Part shown: one piece after another, positions 34,623 through 45,115 of the stretch
Position numbering within the stretch: position 1 is the stretch's first letter
How the letters are laid out: the number at the start of each line of letters is the position of its first letter
Source of the DNA: Isoetes taiwanensis
Lineage: Eukaryota > Streptophyta > Lycopodiopsida > Isoetales > Isoetaceae
DNA: 64,000 nt
Assembly: GCA_021234155.1 (NCBI GenBank)
Contig: JAJEKV010000003.1
Span: 10,788,413 to 10,852,412, forward strand
Direction of reading: 5' to 3'
Position numbers and translations under genes: made by a program
The notes under the pieces: model-generated
The model's input: the letters and a program-made list of their open reading frames with translations, nothing else
What the model was told of the DNA's origin: nothing
The model's database searches: none

Positions 34623-35948
34623 TTTTAAGGTAAATGGGTGTGGTAGTACTTGAATCACCAAGAAAATCTAGCAAATACTTCTGCTTGGTGGTTTGCATTG
34701 CTGGTTTACAATTGGCCAATATTATCATGTATATTTGACGAACGTCAATGCCTGATACTACACTTTATATTTTGCGAGTTTGAAAAGTGTGCTCCTGTAA
34801 TAGAGATAAAGTGTACTTTTAACAAAATATGAGGTTTAATCCTATCGAGACTGAAGTTTGAATACTAATTCACATAAACTCTTGGCCCCAAAATGCCTAT
34901 GACAAAATCTACTCTATTTCCACTGGTTTGCAAAGTTGATAAATTGTGACAACAAGAAGATGGAAAATGGCATTTAGTTGTTTATAAACTTAACTATCAA
35001 CCATTACGCTTCCATGCCCTCTTTTATGAATAAATGTCACAAAAAATGGTTCAACATTTCAAACATACATTTGCACAGCACTTTTACAATGGTTTTTATA
35101 TGATTTGGGGGATTGGTTTAGTTTTTTGTATACAGTATGTACTTATAGAGCATGCAAATATTTTCTCTCGTCTGGCATTTTTTTACTATGGTTTGGGCCA
35201 TGTATGTATTCCATTTGTGTATTTACATGGTAATCTCTTATAGAGAGAACAGATAGGAAGAGAATTTAGAGAGAAGATAAGAGAGAAAGAAAAGAGAGAA
35301 TATAGGGAGAGGAGAAGCATAAAGAGAGAATGTTGAGAATAGAGAGGAAATGAAGAGAGAATAGAGAGATGAATAGAATAGAGAGAATAGTACAGATACA
35401 TAGAGAGGGCTACAAAAATGGCCTTCCAACAAACATTTTAGACTCATGTTATTTGATCAATCTGACACTAGAAAAAAACTAAAAAAATACCCAATTGCAT
35501 GTTCTGGGGGATTTAAAAACAACCCTCAAAAAGAAAGAAAGTCCAATTACATCCGCTTTAGTTTTTTAAGTAAATTACTACATATAGCACATGCCATTAA
35601 GGTGTGATAAGTGGGGCCTTATCCACCTCTTGGGCTACAAAAATGACCTTGCAACAAACATGTTCAACTCAATCTGACAATAAAAACAAATCTAAAAAGG
35701 GTCCAATTACATGTGCTAGGGGATTTAAAAACAACCCAGAGAAAGTCCAATTACAACTGCTTTAGTTTTCGTAATAAATTACTACATATAGCACATGCCA
35801 TTAATGTGTGATAAGTGGGGCCTAAGCCACCTCTTGGGCTAACCTTCCAACAAACATGTTCAACTCAATATGACACTAAAAACAAATCAAATAAAAAGGT
35901 CTAATTACATGTGCTGAGGGGTTTAAAAACAACCCAAACAAAGGAAAG
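34623..35948. repeat. Duplicated region (partner of 9501-10754)
   Basis: It contains the decayed BURP-end similarity, a GA-rich tract (35240-35406) and tandem units starting GGGCTA at 35407, 35632 and 35836, spaced 225 and 204 bp. The same spacings occur in the partner copy. Confidence 0.9.
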
Positions 35949-36192
35949 TCCAATTACATGTGCTTTATGTTTTAAAACATATAGCACATGCCATTAATAA
36001 TGATAAGTGATGCCTTAAACAACCCTTTAAAAAAAAAAGGGTCCAATTAGATGTGTTGGTGGGGTGTTTTTATTAGCACAGGAGCCTTGTGGGGAATACA
36101 GCCTTTCTTGCCATTTTAGCCTATTCAAGTAACAATTCCACGTGATGGAAAAGTGATGTGGCATTAGTTTTAGATGTTAGATTTTTTTTAAG

Positions 36193-36200
36193 CATATATT
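36193..36200 (+). promoter_or_regulatory. Possible TATA box of the hevein-like gene
   Basis: CATATATT lies about 100 bp upstream of the preferred ATG in a T/A-rich setting. This is the only TATA-like word at a suitable distance. Confidence 0.4.
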
Positions 36201-36227
36201 TTTCTATGAGGGACTATAAGGAGCTGG

Positions 36228-36280
36228 GAGGAAGGAAGGAAGGAAGTAAGGTATTTTTATCGTCCACGGAGACCAATCGG
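36228..36280 (-). mobile_element. LINE 3' tail fragment abutting the hevein-like gene
   Basis: 36251-36280 is an exact reverse complement of the last 30 nt of the GC-rich LINE (8096-8125). It is preceded by a (GGAA)n run, matching that LINE's (TTCC)n tail. It is therefore a severely 5'-truncated LINE copy on the minus strand. It ends 15 bp before the ATG of the next gene. Confidence 0.8.
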
Positions 36281-36295
36281 GTGCACTTCATAAAA

Positions 36296-36565
36296 ATGCA
36301 TGAGGTTGGGATGGCTCCAAGCAAGAGGGTTCTGATGATCATGGCCATCATCATATTGCTGGTAAATCTCGCCTCTTTCGCGAGCGGTTACGGCGATTGT
36401 AATGCCGGCCCGTGCTGCGGATGGCAGTATAATGGTGAAGAGTGTGAAGGAAGCCCGTGGGGGGACTGCTGCAGCCAATATGGCTACTGCGGTAATACCA
36501 TCGATTACTGTTGCATCGAAAATGATTGTCAATCGGGTTGTGGTTGCATAATCATTCAACCTTGA
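36296..36565 (+). CDS. Hevein-like chitin-binding peptide, secreted
   Basis: The preferred ATG at 36296 gives 89 residues; the alternative ATG at 36311 gives 84. A signal peptide covers about residues 1-31 (hydrophobic LMIMAIIILLVNLA). The mature part is essentially one hevein domain. C41-G42, C50, C58-C59, C65, C72, C78 and C82 match the eight hevein cysteines. The sugar-binding set S60, Y62, Y64 and Y71 (SQYGY ... Y) is intact, so chitin binding is likely. Extra cysteines at 35, 40, 73 and 84 raise the total to 12, more than in classical hevein (8) or the 6- and 10-Cys variants. There is no catalytic chitinase domain, so it is probably a small antifungal-type peptide. Upstream in-frame codons to 36158 run through a LINE tail and are unlikely to be translated. 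Confidence 0.85.
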   Translation: MHEVGMAPSKRVLMIMAIIILLVNLASFASGYGDCNAGPCCGWQYNGEECEGSPWGDCCSQYGYCGNTIDYCCIENDCQSGCGCIIIQP

Positions 36566-36641
36566 TTCATTATTTATTAATCGATTGTTGATTGTCACTA
36601 TCTTAATTTATCCATCTATATAATATATTCTCGTCAGGTTA

Positions 36642-36647
36642 AATAAA
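36642..36647 (+). terminator. Polyadenylation signal AATAAA
   Basis: AATAAA lies 77 bp after the stop of the hevein-like gene, in AT-rich DNA. Confidence 0.55.
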
Positions 36648-37795
36648 ATTTCTCATCCGCATCTATAGAATGCACGAGTAAAGCACGCACTAAGCACGAG
36701 TAAAGCACGCATTAAGCACCTAGCGCTGAAAAATTTACTTATTTTTATCGTTTTTTTCTGTAACTTCGTTGAGGCTGAAATTTTGTATTCCAAGGCGTAA
36801 TACTAACGTTTCATCCAAAAAAGCACCCACTAAGGACCATGTGTAAAAAGTGTCCCCCATCTCCATGCTTTGACCCAATGGCAATCAAGGCAAAATCAGT
36901 CCGGAATGCATTGGATCTATTCTCGAACTTACCAAGACTTGACAACAAATGCTGTCATATGCATCAGATTTGTTGCCCTAAAATGCAAGGGACACCAATC
37001 TCCCTGCCTGCATTCATAGAAGGACATGCACCTCCAACTGCATGCTTACCATTTCCTTGCTGCCTTTCCTTTGCAAACAAAGCTACAAAAACAATGGCAT
37101 AAGCTTCAAAAGAAAAAATCAAGTTTAGCCTCATCGAGATCACATTGATGAAAGAACAACTCCACATCTATTCAAGAAAAAAGTAAAAGCATTGCAAGAA
37201 GTGAACCCTTACCCCTTGTAAGGGCCTTAAGCATGGCAGCTCTGTGCCGCTTGAAATCTCTGAAAACTAGGTGATGGGTGTCTCCATTATATCTGCTAAC
37301 TAGAAACAAAAATCCTGCAAGCTAGTACACGAGCTAAGAGAAGCCATTGGGTTAGGTTCAATAGCTAAGGAGCCCATGTGGAAAGGACAAAGGCTCGATA
37401 AAGGGCTCCATGGCAGGAAAGCTTGGGTCAACATAGGAAAAAAAAAAGGTAGAAGCAACGGATTAAGGTGGGTGGACAGTGAAACTGTAGAAATGCCAGG
37501 GTGGATGCAACGGATTGATAAAAAAAGGGTACAGATAAGCAAGCAACAAAAGGATTTCCTTGGCTCCAACAGAGGCAGAGCTTCTATTCACACTTATAGA
37601 AGACCATGTGCAACAAGGCCACACGCCATCTCATCCCTCGAAAACCAGAGCGTTCAAAAAATACGAAGAAAACCAGTAGTGCTGCTCAACCATAATCGAT
37701 TGGTCCACCGTCATCATTTATTGTATTTACATACTAATATGCCTATATATATACACATTCGTATGCAATAGATATATTATTTCTAATTTCTTTGG
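36648..37795. other. No gene seen
   Basis: Open frames here (up to 131 codons at 37376-37771, Arg/Lys rich) resemble no family I know and show no signal, domain or splice context. Confidence 0.5.
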
Positions 37796-38130
37796 ATGTT
37801 TATGATTCCCACCTGGCCCTTTGCAAATGCCAGTTTCGGTTTAGAAGGAACCTTGATCAAAACATCTGCCTGCTGCAACTTAGTAGAAATATATTTCACA
37901 TCTATTTCTCCTTTATCAACTTCATCTCGAATAAGAGTACGTAAATGCTTAGTACGTAAATGGGTCCCTATGCATCGCTATCCAGTTTTTATTATCACAA
38001 TAAATTGTCGTAGCCACTGGCGCACGACTTCCCTAACTCCTTGAGCATTCTTCGCAACCAAATGATTTTTTATGCTACTAGAGACACTGCCATATACTCT
38101 GCTTTTGCACTGGACTTTGCTACACACTCA
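37796..38130 (-). pseudogene. Ty1/copia RNase H scrap
   Basis: Minus-strand text reads an AEYMAVS-like segment, then IIWLRRMLKELG, then EIDVKYISTKLQQADVLIK. These are the end blocks of copia RNase H. Several stops and frame changes intervene. Neither LTRs nor other domains are present. Confidence 0.7.
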
Positions 38131-38829
38131 AGCACGAATTCATTAATTTGAGAAAAACTGTTCATTTGAAAATTTTTTAAGCTACCTAGCAAAACAAATT
38201 TTCAAGTTGAAGAACAATTTTATTGTTCATTCTCATCATCATCCTTATCCTCATTAGCAACCATGTCTCTCAACACAACGTCTTATATTAAATGCACTTA
38301 TTTTAAAAGTGCATTTAAAAAATTCCTTTGAAAATTTTGAACGAAGTTAAAAAAAGTCTCTTTTGCTAGACTTTCAAATGTTAATGCATGGCAATTTAAA
38401 TTTAAACACTTTTTAGCATGTTCTAATCACTGCACGAAATTACTTATAAATACAAGAAATATATCGCGGCCGCCGCGAACATTTCTCTCTTTTTGGCATA
38501 AGGTGATGTTGTATCTATTTAAATTGCTTCTTTTATGCTACTAACCATGTGAAAGAAAGTTGTAGATTTTCGGGCGAAGGTTGTAGATTTTAGGGTGTAT
38601 CACTTTTTATAACCATTGGAAGCCCAGAAATTACACTCGATAATGGGTCTTAAATTACGTTCTATGAAGGGTACTAAATCTTGAATGATGATAAATCTTA
38701 TACATGTCCATTGATTGTAATCTTATCCCTATGGTAAATGATATAATTTTGCAAACCCTAAACCCTGAAACCAATATCCTAACCCTAACCATACAATAAA
38801 GCCCATAACACTAACCCAACCTTACCATA
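38131..38829. other. No gene; short telomere-like words near 38751-38800
   Basis: AT-rich. A few CCCTAAA and CCCTAACC words occur, but not as a regular array. Confidence 0.5.
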
Positions 38830-40012
38830 GACCCAACCCTCAAAAGGAAGAGAGCTAGATGAGTATGAATAATCTAGAGCTATTAATTGTTTTGTTATCT
38901 TTATTTTCTTCCAACCCAACCCTCAAAAGGAAGAAAGCTAGATGAGTATCCCATCGATCCGAGACATCGGATCGCCATTCTAGAATGGGACGAGCATGCA
39001 TGTTTTGCATGCATGCAGGCGGCGCATGCCCGTTCTGGTTGGGAGTTCGCTATTTTAGGCGCGTTTCTGCTTCGACTTCTCATCGGCGCTTCCTCTTCTC
39101 TCTCAGCAGTACCTTATTCTCTTTGAATTGTTTCCAGGCAGGGGAGGGGCTTCTTCCTGCCTGGTTTGGCCAATTTGGCGTTTCTTTCATGCTGTCCTTT
39201 CTCGGCCTTTAGCCTTCATCCTGTGACCTTCGTCCTCGATCCTAGTTTGTTAAGGAAGTCCTTTGGTATTCGGGCGGTTTGTTGGTTTCATGCGAGTCCC
39301 ATTCTAGAATCCCATCGATCCGAGACATCGGATCGCCATTCTAGAATGGGACGAGCATGCATGTTTTGCATGCATGCAGGCGGCGCATGCCCGTTCTGGT
39401 TGGGAGTTCGCTATTTTAGGCGCGTTTCTGCTTCGACTTCTCATCGGCGCTTCCTCTTCTCTCTCAGCAGTACCTTATTCTCTTTGAACCCACCCTCCCC
39501 CCCTTCTTTGTTATTGTATTTTTATCGCGTGGCACGCGCGTAATCAGCCCCTCCACTCTAGGAGGTTTGTTTTGTCTTGTTGTTTTGTTGGTGATGTGCA
39601 GGTACAGGTTCGCGAACGGCATCTGTTTCGACTTTTCCATTCGTGGGTTTTGGGAGCGATTTTTATGCCTTACGTTTGTCCAAGCCCCTTGCCGAAGGCT
39701 TATCACTAGGGTTTTTCCTCGAAAACCCGAAAGGGCGGGGTTTTTTAATCCCGGTGATAAGCTTTCGGCAGGTACACTAGCCCAGTCTCTATTAGCATTG
39801 TATTTTGTTGGGGTCCAAATGATATAATTGGATTTTCCCTTTATTTTTTATGGGTAGTTCGCATGTGTGCGGCTACCCACTATCCATCATTGTAGAAAAT
39901 CTGCTGAGATGAATGAGAATGGATATACCGGGCGGTTTGTTGGTTTCATGCGAGTCCCATTCTAGTATGAAATCTAGAGCTATTAATTGTTTTATTATCT
40001 TTATTTTCTTCC
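38830..40012. repeat. Composite of nested direct duplications
   Basis: Four pairs of direct repeats interlock: ~36 bp at 38830 and 38914 (ACCCAACCCTCAAAAGGAAG); ~48 bp at 38863-38912 and 39965-40012; an exact 180 bp at 38948-39127 and 39309-39488; and 37 bp at 39271-39307 and 39929-39965. The 180-bp unit has palindromes (CGATCCGA/TCGGATCG, CATTCTAGAATG). The order suggests an insertion built from copies of its own flanks, for example by template switching. Confidence 0.85.
39691..39769 (+). mobile_element. 3' UTR hairpin of a LINE related to 5640-8136
   Basis: Arms GCCGAAGGCTTATCAC (39691-39706) and GTGATAAGCTTTCGGC (39754-39769) pair with one mismatch. They enclose TTTTTCCTCGAAAA and GGGCGGGGTTTTTTAATCC, which match 8010-8052 of the GC-rich LINE. 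The upstream DNA does not show RT, so only the 3' end is recognisable. Confidence 0.7.
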
Positions 40013-43000
40013 GAAGTATGTTGTTTGCAATATCATATTTTATTCCCAATGCTTGTGTGGGAAGCTCCATATGCTTCATAAAAATCTATGTTAGATTCTT
40101 CTAGAGTTGGCTATGTAACATAGGTTTTTAAATTTGAAGTCAAATTGTTCGATGATATAGACAAACTAAATATTAGAAGTGTTTTAGCAAAAGAAATTGT
40201 ATTCACGCATGGCAACCATCATATGGACGAATTTGGGGCAAGTGAGTGTCATGATGTCAAATTTTAGAGGTAAACATTAAAAACACATCTCAGTATCATC
40301 CTTCTATACTATAGCTTCTGATTCAAGTTATTGGTTGGAGGTTCCAAACTATTTCTGGACATTTTTGTAAAACCCATCTATGGTGCTCAAGTAAACAGAA
40401 CTTTATAAGCCATTGCTTGACATATTAAATTACAAATGAAGGAATGTACATCTCAACGCTTAGAAAAATAGCATTAGTCGGAGAAAAAAATAATATTAGT
40501 CAAAGATGTACATCTCAACTCTTGGAAACCAAATATACTGATCTTAACTTCGCTAAATAACCAATAATCTACCTTTTCTAGTTGTCTCAATTTCAATTCT
40601 ACATGCAACAGTCAAACAGTCGTCATTTACATCTTAGCAATACTCCATATTGATGAACCAATCACAATGAAGAGTTCAAGCGACAACTCCATTCTAACTT
40701 GTTGTTTCAATTATGAATTTATTCTATTGGATCCAACTAATTAGTGCTTATTTTCTACACCTTTCATGTGTTACATAAATCTTCATGTGCCAATCTTTAA
40801 GAAACAACCTGATAGCTTTTTTGACTCAATAGCATACCTAGGATTGAAGACGCGCCAAAGATAAAAAACTTGAATAGTATGCATGTATCAAACTATCAGA
40901 TGAGCTGAAGCTCAATCAACCTTAAGATAGTCGTGGCCTTTTAGTCTAGAATAGAAGCCTTATTATTTAGGCGACTCGAGCTGCATGCAGTGATGCCAAG
41001 ATAAGAAGAGATGACATGATGTTGATGCTCTATGTTTCTGTCCATACCCAGTGCTTGAAGGCAGAATAGTAAGAGAGAGAGACAGTAATAGGCCTTATGG
41101 AGTCCAGTCACAAAGTTGCTAGGACTGCATAAAAATTAACCTTAATATCTGGGAAAAAATAAAAGAACATGCAAGTGAACAAAGGAGAAGAGCATTTATA
41201 TTACTGGAAAAATGAGCTGTGCAAAAGTCTGTCTCAATCTGCATAAGGAATACACGAATAAACCACCTTTCCGCTAGGACGAGCGATGGAGGCGGAAAGA
41301 AACACAAAGCAATACATTCACATAGGTCAGAAAACAGATATTGCAATACAGAGGAAACCTAGATATGAAATCTTGGAATGCAAGAGCTTCAGCAGAATGA
41401 TTGGTAACGGCATAAAACATTCTCACACTTCCCAACTGTATGAGGATCACTCACAAGCTGCGTAGAGAAACTAAATGGCTTTGAAAAATATAGAAGGAAC
41501 TAGGAAGAAATGCAAAATAACGATCATTCATATGCGGCTGAGACTATGAATAAATTGCAAGACTGTTTTCAATACCTCGTAGACGGCTGATTATGATGCC
41601 TGAGAAACTCGTCAGGATTCCTCGTTGTAGGCTTTAGATGAGTGTGACTTCATGCAGCAAAATGAAGAAATATAACTGCCAAGATAGACTACCATGCACC
41701 CTGCTTCATTCTTCCACTAAGTCAGAAAATGCGGATGCAGAAGCTTGGAGTCGAACAGATTTTCAAAAATAAATCCATGCAAAGAAGGAAGCCGACTTCT
41801 AACATATTCTCAGGACCCGGATTCATGAAGAAAACGTAGATCTTTTAAGGGTTCCGAAGGCGCCGCTGTGCCAGGCATAGAGACATCGAAAAAGGGGGGA
41901 CGTGACGGTCCGCCTGAAAAAAATAGTAAGGGGACAAAACGTGGGAACAAAACTGGAAAAACGTGGCGGCCAGAGGCAGATATCGATGGCTGCGGAGAAA
42001 ACGTGGCAGCTAAAGCAAGATATAGATTGCGGCCCAGGAACTTTTTTAAAGGAACAAAAAAGAAAAAAGGAAAATTACAATATGAATTACATATGTAGAG
42101 AAAAGCTTAAAATTAAGCATTTTTAGTGTGCTTTTTCTATCTACATGATCAGTCCAATGACGAAAATCTTACAATATAGCAACCTTGGGGGTGTTGACAA
42201 ATATTCCAAAAATACCCTTAGAAATAGGGTGTTTAGCTCAAATGGCAATAACTTTTTTGTGATCAATCAACTAAAAAAGTGTCCTTCATAAATCTTATAG
42301 ATATGAGTGAGCGCTATCCAATAGCAGTAGAATTGTCAAAAACGGAGTTGGAATCTTCAAGTTATAGTGTTTTAAGTAAGTGCTATAAAAACTGACGTAA
42401 ATGAGCATAACTTGTGAAGTTCAACTCCGATTTTGATGAATTGACGTCGTTCGGAAGATATCTATAATGTTTGTGAAGACAACTTTTGCATTTGAGGAGC
42501 AACAAAAACTCTATTACCTTTTTTCCAAAACTGCTCTTCATTTGGAGGGTATTTTTGGAATTTTCACAAACTTGAGGGGTATATTTGGAATTTTCCCTAT
42601 TTTTTATCATGCATGAAGTATCGAAGAAGAAATATAGCATTGACAAAGAAACTTAAACAACACTAATCTGTATTAAAATTTAATTTGTAGATTTATAAGC
42701 AAATAATCGAAGCATCCACCTTTGTAATTAATTAATTTGTACACTTACAAGTAAATAATCAAAATGGTGATCTCTTCGCGGTAATTTAATAGGAATAAAT
42801 GGTTGTTCTTCTCACGTTTCTTCTTAAAGACAAAGAATCAAAGAATAAAGAATAAAAATTTTCAATTTGAATCTTGTACTAGTTGAAAGACGACTAACAT
42901 GATCAAAATAATATAAGATTTAACAATCATTGAATAAAGCACAACACAGCCTTTAAAATAAAAAGATCATCAGCATATTAAAGGAAAAAAAAAACGAAAA

Positions 43001-43271
43001 AAAAAAAAAACCCGAGTACCAAGGAAGTGGCAAATTAATTCACATCAAGGAGTTTTTAAACTTCATATCCCAAGCAAAGGACAAACTAGTTTAGTAATTA
43101 ATGGGTTCTTCTTCATTAGTTCCATTCTTCTTTTTCTCCTTTTCAAGGCCAATGTTTACCAAAGCAATTTTTTATGAAGCCTTGGGAGTCCCTTCATGAA
43201 TTACAATCACAGGATCAAGCTCCACAAAAACAACCTCGTCATCAAATCTAACAATAGGTGGTGGCTGAATC
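40013..43271. other. No recognisable gene
   Basis: AT-rich DNA. Two overlapping + frames at 41868-42126 (75 codons each, Lys/Gly rich) are the only notable ones and match nothing that I know. An A-run lies at 42980-43010. Confidence 0.5.
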
Positions 43272-44470
43272 TCAGAGAGTTCCACTAAAGCTTTTGCCGC
43301 CTAATTGATTTTCATCAGACAAGGACTCACAAGAACTTATTCTTGTTCTTATAAAACTAACATTATTTGGATTAATATCAACAGAGATAACGTTGCATCC
43401 TTTCTTAAGGGCACAAACAGCAGGTGTCCTTGATCTAGAAAAAGCGTCTAGCACCCAGTCACCTAGTCTTGAAGACCAAGTAATAAGCTTAGGAATTAAC
43501 TTCTAGGGCTTTTGATAATGTGACACTATATGTCCCTGCCTTTGAGGATCTTTCAACATTTGAAGTATACAACTGGATAACGAAACACGTTGCTTGGTGG
43601 TTGAGTTTCATCTGTTGTATTGTAATATTGCATGCTTATTTTACCATCAACACTATAATATTCAATATGGAGATGCTCCAACTTACTGACTAGACGAGCT
43701 CCACCACCATTGCCCTTAAGATTTGTTTTAATCCTGCAAGGACTGGAAATAAAAAAGGTCAACAGTACATTTTAAAATGAAGACAAGCTTAAACTCAAAA
43801 CCAACATTGCATATTGTAAACAATGGCTTTGTCATAGGCATTGTTTGAACATCTTGAATGAAATAAAATTACTCTCCAGTAGGAGGAGGTGGTGACCTCT
43901 TTAAATCCTTCCAAAAATATTTCCACCTTCTTCCAAGTAAAACCCTTGTCATCAAAACGACTATCCTTTATCTTGAAGCCATAAGGTATGTCAGCTATAT
44001 ACAATATGAAGTTACGCGGTTGAATTACTTGTCTTAAAGACCTACAGGCTCCAACTACGACTTTGTATAATGCATCTTGACTGAAAAGATAGAAATTCTA
44101 AAGGTTATTAGCTAATGTAGCTAGAGCTGCTTGACCTTCTGCTTGTGCTTTAATCTTTTGTGTTTCTTCTTTACATCTTCTTACAAGGTTTAAAAAGCCT
44201 GCAGGTAATCCATTGGACTTTTTCTATAGAAACAAATCATTCTTTTGTAAGAATTTGATATATTATGAGATTTAAATAAAACACGTTGATAAAGCAACCC
44301 ATTTGAGAACTTATATATGAAATTTGACACGTTAACCCATTTGCTAAAGTTAGGGGCATATTCTTTGATCAAAGCATCTGTGGTTGTCAGTGGATAGTTT
44401 GCTCTGCAATCTTTCCAAGCATCTAGATTAAGTGCTTTTAGTAGCTCTAGCTGGCCACTTACAATATCCT
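43272..44470 (-). pseudogene. N4/N6 DNA methyltransferase-like gene (beta-class order), damaged
   Basis: Minus strand, in order: a segment with LELLKALNLDAWKDC and ALIKEYAPNFSKWVN (44470-44330); a Lys/Gln/Ala helix (CKEETQKIKAQAEGQAALA, ~44190-44120); ACRSLRQVIQPRNFILYIA leading into DIPYG (43992-43978), the motif IV position (DPPY in most enzymes); VFRYPVVY (~43590-43570); HYQKP (~43520); then GDWVLDAFSRSRT (~43466-43430, motif I, normally FxGxGT) and DINP (43379-43368). Motif IV before motif I is the order of beta-class N4-cytosine/N6-adenine methyltransferases (PF01555 type). Stops at ~44105 and ~43503 and a frame change near 43570 break the frame, unless some are introns. Motif I lacks its glycines. 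It is probably a pseudogene or a diverged relic. Confidence 0.65.
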
Positions 44471-44502
44471 TTTATTTGCACGTGAGAATATAATATTTTA
44501 AG

Positions 44503-45115
44503 AACATCTCTACTAATTAATCACAAAGGCAAACAACTTATTGCATCAGAATTTTGGGATAAACCTAATGGATTCCATGGAAGGAATGTCGAGGATGGTT
44601 CTGTCTACAGAGTGGAGTTTGAGGAATACAACAATAACACCATCTCTAATAGTGAATCTGTAGTGAAGAAAACAAAGTGCCTTGCTTATGTTTATGGGGC
44701 TGAGGCAGATGAGTATTTAAAAATTATAGGAATGTAAGTATGTAATCCTGCTATGTTCCTAAGATGTGACAGTTTTGTGCGACCATGCAACTTTTGAGCA
44801 TGTAGTGGTCTTCAAGTTTAGCCACACATCTATATGTCTTTTAATATATTTCAAAAATGTGTTCCTTTTTCTTTTCATTTCGTTGTTTATGTATTGACAA
44901 GTTGTAGCTGGATAACTCTTAAAAGTCATGAATATATTATATTTTATGTATTTGAAGGTTGATTGTTGAACGTAATGTATATGAATAGTTTTTCCAGCCT
45001 TGTTTATTTTCGATTGTATTATGACATTATGACATTAAAATGAATGATTATTCTAATTTGATGCAGGCTTATAAGATATCGATTCCAAAATCCAATTAAT
45101 CCTATTATTTTGTAA
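44503..45115 (+). CDS. Possible two-exon gene fragment, unknown function
   Basis: A frame open from about 44490 reads HKGKQLIASEFWDKPNG and EDGSVYRVEFEEY, and ends IIG at the donor GTAAGT (44734). The intron ends TGATGCAG (45059-45066). Exon 2 (45067-45115) keeps the frame and reads LIRYRFQNPINPIIL to a TAA at 45113. The perfect donor, good acceptor and matching phase support a spliced coding sequence of about 93 residues. The 5' end is unclear: an acceptor-like TTTTAAG lies just before 44503, so earlier exons may exist or be lost under the opposite-strand methyltransferase remnant. I do not recognise the family. Confidence 0.45.

Noticed and set aside
38466-38478. NotI-like GCGGCCGC suggesting cloning vector
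   Set aside because: An isolated site in otherwise ordinary AT-rich DNA, with no vector sequence around it.
38751-38800. Interstitial telomere array
   Set aside because: Only a few imperfect CCCTAAA/CCCTAACC words occur, not a regular array.
41868-42126. Two overlapping Lys/Gly-rich + frames
   Set aside because: They are short and compositionally biased, in A/G-rich DNA, without homology or promoter context.
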